A stretch of DNA of 64,000 bases, taken from NCBI GenBank assembly GCA_013214545.1, contig JABSQB010000008.1, positions 60,015 through 124,014 of the forward strand, in the 5' to 3' direction. Under the pieces are notes generated by a model. That model saw only the letters and a list, made by a program, of their open reading frames with translations. It searched no databases and was not told the origin of the DNA. Made by a program: the position numbers and the translations under genes. Shown here in pieces: positions 58,910 to 64,000 of this stretch (its first letter is position 1; each line of letters begins with the position of its first letter). The DNA comes from Henriciella sp. GTDB lineage: Bacteria > Pseudomonadota > Alphaproteobacteria > Caulobacterales > Hyphomonadaceae.

Positions 58910-59263
58910 TATTGAAAATAAATAGCTTTTCTCCATTGGCTCTAATGCGATAATTCGTGAGAAGTAACTTCGAAGTAACTCTATTTGCGAGTTTTGAGGG
59001 AACAATTTCAATTCTCATTGTGCTCCATATCCTAACCCAAACATTTTAAGCCCCACTTGAGTGGGGCGGGAATCATTTCCAATAACGTTCATCGATTCCA
59101 AATACCGGACATCAGCGATAGAGCTGCTAGTTCCTAAAAGCGGACATAACGAGGTTGGCTTTTAACCCGGAAGGCGACGCAAAGCTAAATGCTCTGAACA
59201 GAATATTATTCAAAAACCAAAAGTAGTCTTTGGATACCGTGCGACTTTCACTACGTTATTCAA
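58910..59263. other. 354-base gap downstream of tRNA-Leu, AT-richer, no gene seen
   Basis: This stretch is clearly richer in A and T than the flanking genes and holds no convincing reading frame in either direction; the small minus-strand frames through it only exist by running antisense into the tRNA. The one clear element is the hairpin at 59050-59067. It looks like the edge of an acquired segment. Confidence 0.5.
59050..59067 (-). terminator. Hairpin, possible terminator remnant
   Basis: GCCCCAC (59050-59056) and GTGGGGC (59061-59067) pair perfectly over a TTGA loop. On the minus strand it is followed by TTAAAATG, only a weak T-run. No gene is left for it to terminate, so it may be a relic. 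Confidence 0.4.
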
Positions 59264-60214
59264 ATGACGAGCTCGAGAAAGCAGGCTCGAAACCATCATT
59301 GGGTTTCTCAATGCTACCTGAAGTGGTTCGCTACTCCAGTCAGCAAACACGGTATGCTATGGGTATACGACTTTGCACGGGACAAGAGCTTTAAGTCGAA
59401 GCCCAGAGGCGTCGGAGCGCAAAAGGACTTCAACCGAATTGATATTCCTGGCTATCCAGGTGACGCGGTTGAGACTGCAATGTCATCATTCGAAAACGAA
59501 GTGGAAACGGGCATCAAGAACGTGGTGAGAACTGACGGCTTCTTCGAAACGAATGACGACTTTAACATCATTTTGAATTTCATAGCTTTGCTGTCGGTAC
59601 GAAATCCTATGTTTCGCGAGCAACGACGGGCGTTTCGTCAGAGGGTGAGCGAGCAAATAATGGATGTCGTTCTTTCATCGCCCGAAAGATACGAATCTGA
59701 GATGAAGCGAGCCTTCGAAAAAGGAGCAATCGAACAAATATTGCCCTACGAGCAAATGAAGGATTTCCATCGTCGAAAGGAGTACACTTTTGAAGTGGCA
59801 CGAGAAGGACAAATTCGACAAGAGTTTGAACTTCAAGACACTGTCTTAAAGACCTTAGGCAATCGTCCTTGGACGATTATTAGAAGTAATCCTGATGCTG
59901 GTGAGTTTATAACCTGCGATCACCCGGTTATGCTTCGTTCCAGCGGTCCGGAAGCTGCTGGAAAACCCTTGGGTTTCGGTCTGAAAATGGCTTCAGTGAT
60001 TTTTCCACTTTCTAAGTACGTTTGCTTGATCAGTGACTTTGAAATCGAGCAACGAGTCATTCAAGCCGATAAAGTTCTTGTGGGCGGCCTAAATCGCGAA
60101 GTCGTTTTAGCAGCTGAACCTCAACTATATGCTTCGAACGACAATTTCCGGTTCTTTGATCCCATCTCAGATCTACCCAAAACAGGCGCTGATTTGTCCT
60201 CGGCGTGTCGATAG
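59264..60214 (+). CDS. DUF4238 family protein
   Basis: A 316-residue soluble protein. HHWVSQCYLKWFATPV near the start is the DUF4238 signature (HxxxQxYLxxF), and WTIIRSNPDAGEFITCDHPV is the conserved late block followed by a 'high-state' pattern of FPLSKYVCLISD. Family members are scattered through bacteria, often in mobile DNA, and no biochemical function is known; some lie in defence-rich regions. The codon choice and lower GC differ from the neighbours, and it sits behind tRNA-Leu, which points to transfer. No integrase is seen. The start ATG at 59264 has no strong Shine-Dalgarno. Confidence 0.8.
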   Translation: MTSSRKQARNHHWVSQCYLKWFATPVSKHGMLWVYDFARDKSFKSKPRGVGAQKDFNRIDIPGYPGDAVETAMSSFENEVETGIKNVVRTDGFFETNDDFNIILNFIALLSVRNPMFREQRRAFRQRVSEQIMDVVLSSPERYESEMKRAFEKGAIEQILPYEQMKDFHRRKEYTFEVAREGQIRQEFELQDTVLKTLGNRPWTIIRSNPDAGEFITCDHPVMLRSSGPEAAGKPLGFGLKMASVIFPLSKYVCLISDFEIEQRVIQADKVLVGGLNREVVLAAEPQLYASNDNFRFFDPISDLPKTGADLSSACR

Positions 60215-60331
60215 CTACTTAATGTGCAGCAGCGGTGTCTTCTTTTGCTCGCTTATCGGGCGCAAATTCAAGGTGCCGATAGCATAAATCGACGCAACCC
60301 AGACGAGCCACGGAGTGCCAAGAGTACAAGT

Positions 60332-61672
60332 TCAACGGCCTGGGAACTGAGCCTGTCCAGCAGAATATGCAACCGTCTCGAATGATAGGTTCAGCTCGCC
60401 CAAGCCAAACTTGTCGTCGCGACCGATTTCACCCCGATCGATAATCGCATGTCCCGCTTGATCGAAGTTTGGGCCACTGGCTGCGATCCAGGCAGTTACA
60501 ACGGGTGCCGCGAACGACGTTCCAGACAATGATGCGTCTATACCGATTTGCGAGGCATCCACGTTCACGCCGTGCGCAGCTATATCAACATGTGCGCCAT
60601 GGCTCGCCAGCGCATACAGTTCGCCGCGCGCGTCCACGGCCGTAACCCCAACTACACCCTCATAAGCAGCCGGAAAAATATTGCGACTAAGCGGACCGCC
60701 ATTGCCGGCCGCGGCGACCAGGGTGCCGCCGCTGGAAACAAAACGATCGACACTCCAGGCCACGATAGCATTGTGCGGACCGGCGAGGCTCGCATTGACC
60801 AAGTCTACGCCTTGTCCGATTTGCCAGTTGAGTGCGGCGGCGACGGCTTCGGCGGTGATTGCCTCTTTAGATCCGGACAAAAAGACATCGGCGGCGCACA
60901 CCGAAATAGTGTCAGCGTGTCCAAGCTGCCCGGCCGTGTGGATTAATCGAAAGGCGACGGTCGTTCCATGCACTGAATCAGCGGCGGGCCCAGTCTCGAA
61001 CCGCTGGCTGCGCGTGATCGCTGAACGAAACGTCTCGGGTAAGCCATGAATGGGCCCGTCAATCAGTCCCACATTGCACGCGTCTTTAATTGGTGGCGGG
61101 AGGATGTTTTCTGCGCCCATAGTAACGGTCTCAGATTCACCATTCGGGTCGAAGACGTGATTGGGCGTGTATAGTCCAACCGGATCAATTGTCTGCAACA
61201 CGTCCAGCAACTCCGTCAAATTTGCCGGCCCCGTGCTTCTAAACAAATACAGGATCGCGCTTTCAGAAAGTGGCCTTTGGCGTACCTCACGTAGGTTTCG
61301 GCGCGACAGCTCCGCTAATGCTTCTGCGGATGGATTGAGCGCCAGCACCTCCCCCCGCCTCACCCGATCGCCAAACGGATCGAGAATAATCGGAGCTGTT
61401 TCAGTATTATCCGATCCATCTCTGATTTCAGATGCAGTCTCTTCTTGGATTTCCCGAACGGGTTCGTCCGCCACATCGCGCGCAATAGCGTCTGTCACCG
61501 CTCGCTCGCGCACGCGATCACTCGCGGGTCGATTGGCAATCCGGTCGCGCGCAGCGACACGGTCATGGACTCGGTCGAGGCGATCAAGCCTTTGCGCACG
61601 ATCTGCTCGCTGTGCCTCCATGATGGGGGCAATCATTAACAGTCCTAAGAGCAGAATCCCCGGTCTGAACAT
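60332..61672 (-). CDS. Secreted S8 family serine peptidase (subtilase) with R/D-rich N-terminus
   Basis: A 446-residue exported subtilase. A signal peptide ends near IMEA (residue 20). Then residues 21-75 are extremely rich in Arg and Asp (ADRAQRLDRLDRVHDRVAAR), followed by a propeptide-like region with LSESAILYLFR. The triad is D205 (VGLIDGPIH), H235 (HGTTVA) and S386 (SLSGTSFAAP) with oxyanion N324. The C-terminus is short, about 60 residues beyond the Ser. It is divergent from the ECF sigma gene and both have matching ECF-type promoters. GAAGGA six bases upstream supports the start. Confidence 0.92.
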   Translation of the reverse strand: MFRPGILLLGLLMIAPIMEAQRADRAQRLDRLDRVHDRVAARDRIANRPASDRVRERAVTDAIARDVADEPVREIQEETASEIRDGSDNTETAPIILDPFGDRVRRGEVLALNPSAEALAELSRRNLREVRQRPLSESAILYLFRSTGPANLTELLDVLQTIDPVGLYTPNHVFDPNGESETVTMGAENILPPPIKDACNVGLIDGPIHGLPETFRSAITRSQRFETGPAADSVHGTTVAFRLIHTAGQLGHADTISVCAADVFLSGSKEAITAEAVAAALNWQIGQGVDLVNASLAGPHNAIVAWSVDRFVSSGGTLVAAAGNGGPLSRNIFPAAYEGVVGVTAVDARGELYALASHGAHVDIAAHGVNVDASQIGIDASLSGTSFAAPVVTAWIAASGPNFDQAGHAIIDRGEIGRDDKFGLGELNLSFETVAYSAGQAQFPGR

Positions 61673-61698
61673 TCAAAATCCTTCGCGTTGCGAGACGA

Positions 61699-61725
61699 CT
61701 ACGTTGGTGATGAGTGTATCATTCC
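61699..61725 (-). promoter_or_regulatory. ECF-type promoter of the subtilase gene
   Basis: On the minus strand: GGAAT (61725-61721), a 17-base spacer, CGTAGT (61703-61698). It lies 27 bases upstream of the subtilase start and shares its -10 hexamer with the divergent sigma-gene promoter. Confidence 0.5.
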
Positions 61726-61745
61726 ACACAAAATGAATAAAATCG

Positions 61746-61772
61746 GGAAGAAAATCACGACTCAGACGTAGT
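61746..61772 (+). promoter_or_regulatory. ECF-type promoter of the sigma factor gene
   Basis: GGAAG (61746-61750), a 16-base spacer, CGTAGT (61767-61772). Transcription would start only a few bases before the ATG, making the message nearly leaderless. The match to the divergent promoter suggests the sigma factor drives both directions. Confidence 0.5.
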
Positions 61773-61784
61773 ATCCTCGTGAAT

Positions 61785-62309
61785 ATGGCGAGTAGCCCCG
61801 AACGTTTGGTCCGCGAAGGCCTGGTCCGACATCTGCCGAAGTTTCGGCGGTTCGCCCTGTCGCTCGCGCGCAATCAGGCCGATGCGGATGACCTCGTCCA
61901 GGCAGGATTTGAGCGCGCTCTGGCGAAAGCAAAGTCTTACAATTCGGCCTACAAGATTGAAACTTGGGTGTTCAAGATCATCCAAAATTACTGGACCGAT
62001 CAGATGCGAAAACAAGCGAGACGCGGAACGACTGTCGATATCGATGAAGCTCACGCCCTCATGGGAGAGGACGGTCGACATTCGGCTGAAACCCGCGACC
62101 TCTCATTCAAGGCGCGGCTTGCCATAGAGCAATTGCCGGAGGATCATCGAAGCGTCGTGGCTTTGGTTCTGGTCAACGGTGAGAGCTATAAGGATGCAGC
62201 CGAGATCCTGGGCGTCCCCGTTGGCACGATTATGAGCCGGCTCTACAGGGCACGGCAAACCTTGATGCAACAATTAGGGAACGATCAAAATCTGGGAGGT
62301 CAGGCATGA
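61785..62309 (+). CDS. ECF-family RNA polymerase sigma factor
   Basis: About 174 residues. Region 2 is FRRFALSLARNQADADDLVQ through YKIETWVFKIIQNYW and region 4 is LPEDHRSVVALVLVNGESYK with AEILGVPVGTIMSRLYRARQ. It directs core polymerase to a small regulon, probably its own operon and the divergent subtilase. I start at ATG 61785; a GTG two codons earlier is possible, and neither has a good Shine-Dalgarno. The stop overlaps the anti-sigma start (ATGA, 62306-62309). Confidence 0.93.
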   Translation: MASSPERLVREGLVRHLPKFRRFALSLARNQADADDLVQAGFERALAKAKSYNSAYKIETWVFKIIQNYWTDQMRKQARRGTTVDIDEAHALMGEDGRHSAETRDLSFKARLAIEQLPEDHRSVVALVLVNGESYKDAAEILGVPVGTIMSRLYRARQTLMQQLGNDQNLGGQA

Positions 62310-63058
62310 CCCCAGATGATTTTGAACTCATGGCTTTTGTCGATGGCGAGCTGGATGCACAGACCAGCAAACGCGTCGCTGAAGCAGTTGAGGCCGATCC
62401 CGCCTTGCGCGCAAAAGTCGACGCGTTGATTGAAAGCCGCGATGTCGCACGCGCCGCCTACGCCCCCGCTGAGGACGCGCCATTGTCGCCGGCGTTGAAA
62501 GAAATGATGGACGGGTTGCAAGCCGATCTCGACGCGCCGGAGCCAGTTCGAGCCTGGCAAGGCGTCAGCGATGGCATGGGCAGCGGCGCAGGTGTCCTGT
62601 CTCGGACCCGATATCGATTGGCCGCGATGACAAGCGTGGGCGTCGCGCTGGGTGCTGCGGCCGTTTGGATGCTTTTCCAACAAGCTCAACCGCAATCGCT
62701 TCTAATCCTATCCGAGGCCGGTGAATTGGCGCTTTCCGATCGAGCACAGCGGATTCTGGACGAGACACCGAGTGGACACAATGCGCATGAGTTCAGCGTC
62801 CAGGCGAGCTTCGTGTCAGAGAATGGTGCGGCGTGCCGCCAGTTCGAGGTCACAGATAAAGCCGGCATCGCATGCCTCGACCAGCAGGACTGGAAATTGG
62901 TCGTCCTGACAGATCTACCGGATGAAGGCCTGTATCAAGCTGCGGGTGGCACGGATGTGCTCGCCGTGGCAACAGCCGAACTTGGCGTTGCGAAAGTACT
63001 CACAAAAGAAGAAGAGGCTGCCCGCATCGCAAATGACTGGCAGCCTCGGATAGATTAA
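62306..63058 (+). CDS. Membrane-spanning anti-sigma factor
   Basis: A 250-residue protein with an N-terminal cytoplasmic anti-sigma region (LMAFVDGELDAQTSKRVAEA), one transmembrane helix at about residues 110-125 (SVGVALGAAAVWMLF) and a periplasmic part. The Zn-binding HxxxCxxC of the ZAS class is absent. The periplasmic part has two Cys residues (ACRQFEV, IACLDQQD) that might be redox-sensitive. It should hold the sigma factor until a surface signal releases it. Start overlaps the sigma stop by four bases; the stop overlaps that of the convergent barrel gene. Confidence 0.88.
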   Translation: MTPDDFELMAFVDGELDAQTSKRVAEAVEADPALRAKVDALIESRDVARAAYAPAEDAPLSPALKEMMDGLQADLDAPEPVRAWQGVSDGMGSGAGVLSRTRYRLAAMTSVGVALGAAAVWMLFQQAQPQSLLILSEAGELALSDRAQRILDETPSGHNAHEFSVQASFVSENGAACRQFEVTDKAGIACLDQQDWKLVVLTDLPDEGLYQAAGGTDVLAVATAELGVAKVLTKEEEAARIANDWQPRID

Positions 63059-63828
63059 AGCGTCAGCACCATACGTGCACCACCGCCATAGTCCGGGCCA
63101 CCATCACTAAGCCCCGTGAGACCGTAGAGTTGCAATCGAACGTCGCTGGTCAAACCGAAACTCAGCCAGGTCGATAGTTCGTGCGCGTCGTCGACGCCGT
63201 CACTGGCGGCCTGACTGTAATCATACGCCACGCCCCAACTTGATCCAGCTTGCGTGTAACGCACCGCGCCCAGTGATCCAAAGGCGATGTCATTCAAATC
63301 GCGGCCCTCAGGATCACCATTCACCCGGTAGCCGCCACCAGCGAACCAGCTCCATGCGCCGACATTGCGGATGAGGTCAGCACTCGCCGCATAATCCGTT
63401 TCACCGGTGCCTAAACCATCCATATTATCAGCGGTCGGCAGTTTCACACGCCCGGTAAGATCAAGCTCCCACTTACCTTCTGCGTCGAGACGTGTGGTTT
63501 TGGTGATACGCAGGCTGAGATCACCAAATCCCGATATCTCCTCATTCGCCATCCGCACCGGCGCGGCGACATCACGAACCAGCGGCAAGTCCTCTCCAAG
63601 AAACACGCCTGGACCGGAGAGCTCAAGATAAGGGATTGACGCACGGATCGACCATTCGCCGCTATCCAAGCCGAGGGCGATCGGCGCATAAAAAACGTCC
63701 GTGTCCGCACCGCCGCCATAATCTCCTGTTGTGAATTCCGCTCCGGTGGAAATTGAGAAAGTCTGAGCTTGTACCGGCAAGGCAGTGTAAAGTGCTCCCA
63801 CCCCGAGCATCACTGTGAGTGTCTTCAT
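63055..63828 (-). CDS. Outer-membrane beta-barrel protein (transporter-like)
   Basis: A 257-residue protein with a signal peptide (cut after PVQA before QTFSIS) and alternating hydrophobic strands throughout. GGADTDVFYAPIALGLDSGEW and LSLRITKTTRLDAEGKWELDL resemble the Phenol_MetA_deg-type porin-like family. SDGGPDYGGGARMVL at the end is a typical barrel closing strand, though the final residue is Leu. It probably forms a small outer-membrane channel or surface receptor; ligand unknown. It is downstream of the R/D-repeat gene on the same strand. Confidence 0.78.
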   Translation of the reverse strand: MKTLTVMLGVGALYTALPVQAQTFSISTGAEFTTGDYGGGADTDVFYAPIALGLDSGEWSIRASIPYLELSGPGVFLGEDLPLVRDVAAPVRMANEEISGFGDLSLRITKTTRLDAEGKWELDLTGRVKLPTADNMDGLGTGETDYAASADLIRNVGAWSWFAGGGYRVNGDPEGRDLNDIAFGSLGAVRYTQAGSSWGVAYDYSQAASDGVDDAHELSTWLSFGLTSDVRLQLYGLTGLSDGGPDYGGGARMVLTL

Positions 63829-63853
63829 GAGGTCCCTCCTTCAAATAACATAG

Positions 63854-63891
63854 CGCATGCGGAGAAGGTCTGCGAACCTTCTCCGCATGCG
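63854..63891 (-). promoter_or_regulatory. 16-base-pair perfect hairpin between two minus-strand genes
   Basis: CGCATGCGGAGAAGGT (63854-63869) is perfectly complementary to ACCTTCTCCGCATGCG (63876-63891) around a six-base loop. No T-run follows it in either direction, so it is not an ordinary terminator; it could stabilise or uncouple the two messages. The 3' side gene starts 26 bases further on. Confidence 0.6.
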
Positions 63892-63906
63892 TTGCGTGCG
63901 CCCAAC

Positions 63907-64000
63907 TTAATTGCGGCCCGGACGATCTCGGAGAGGGCGATCTCGAACCGGACGGTCCCGTAACGGGCGTTCGATTCGCAAGACCCGATCGCTAACTCGG
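63907..64000 (-). CDS. C-terminal end of an Arg/Asp-repeat protein (5' part beyond window)
   Basis: A minus-strand frame enters from the right edge and ends with TAA at 63907-63909. The visible 30 residues are RVSDRVLRIERPL followed by RDRPVRDRPLRDRPGRN, a tandem R-D-R-P repeat. This resembles the R/D-rich region of the subtilase in composition, and the gene sits in the same cluster. Too little is present to name a family. Confidence 0.6.
   Translation of the reverse strand, partial: RVSDRVLRIERPLRDRPVRDRPLRDRPGRN

Noticed and set aside
58779..59018. Minus-strand ORF across tRNA-Leu
   Set aside because: It is simply the reverse complement of the tRNA plus upstream bases; such frames behind tRNA-Leu genes are well-known artefacts and no promoter or ribosome-binding site is present.
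58825..60331. attL/attR pair flanking the DUF4238 segment
   Set aside because: I looked for a copy of the tRNA-Leu 3' end between 60215 and 60400 and found none; no integrase is present.
1..64000. CRISPR arrays, insertion sequences, prophage genes, replication origin
   Set aside because: No regularly spaced repeats, transposase, integrase, phage structural genes or DnaA-box cluster were seen while reading both strands.

Overview
The window reads as a contiguous piece of an alphaproteobacterial chromosome, most likely Caulobacterales/Hyphomonadaceae-like. The basis is the gene order ribF - ileS - lspA - DUF3035 lipoprotein - two M16 peptidases, the alphaproteobacterial type of homoserine kinase, a class II DAHP synthase, the YceI/cytochrome b561 cluster, a TonB-dependent receptor and the codon use. 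This is inference from gene content, not from a search. Most of it is housekeeping and general metabolism. No CRISPR array, insertion sequence or recognisable prophage was seen.

Layout. 1-9.7 kb: end of ribF, a YbjN-like secreted protein, ileS (preceded by an isoleucine-rich leader ORF and a GC hairpin that look like an attenuator), lspA, a DUF3035 lipoprotein, an active/inactive M16 protease pair and a BCCT transporter. 9.7-14.6 kb: a small lipoprotein, an unusual TIR-ParA fusion, class II DAHP synthase, a MATE exporter and HU. 14.6-25.2 kb: a DUF429-like protein with a membrane partner, a quinone-oxidoreductase-like MDR enzyme, a Gfo/Idh/MocA + DegT pair (candidate lipid A diamino-sugar synthesis), SRAP, a GlcD-type FAD enzyme, Sua5, and three YceI proteins, one fused to cytochrome b561. 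25.3-34.3 kb: acyl-CoA dehydrogenase, PLP decarboxylase, nitroreductase, and a TetR - MFP - RND efflux operon with a visible operator and a strong terminator.

34.3-47 kb: TonB receptor with a perfect palindrome upstream, a 593-residue very acidic protein, a thioredoxin-like lipoprotein, Kbp (BON-LysM), a thiolase, oligopeptidase B, MsrB, MaoC, an acyl-CoA synthetase and a DUF2189 membrane protein. 47-58.8 kb: thrB, tandem MFS transporters, radC, map, a BLUF photoreceptor, an internally duplicated protein of unknown function, propionyl-CoA carboxylase alpha, two DUF805-like proteins and lipB. 58.8-64 kb: tRNA-Leu(GAG), a lower-GC segment with a DUF4238 gene (probable acquired DNA), then a cell-surface module: subtilase, ECF sigma, anti-sigma, beta-barrel protein, and the end of an Arg/Asp-repeat protein.

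The four places I consider most worth attention are the TIR-ParA fusion (9993-11300), the ileS leader peptide (1101-1163), the divergent ECF-sigma module whose two promoters share the same hexamer (61699-61772), and the R/D-rich proteins flanking that module. Coordinates of starts have been shifted from the longest reading frame where a Shine-Dalgarno sequence or family length favoured an internal start; the reason is given in each entry.
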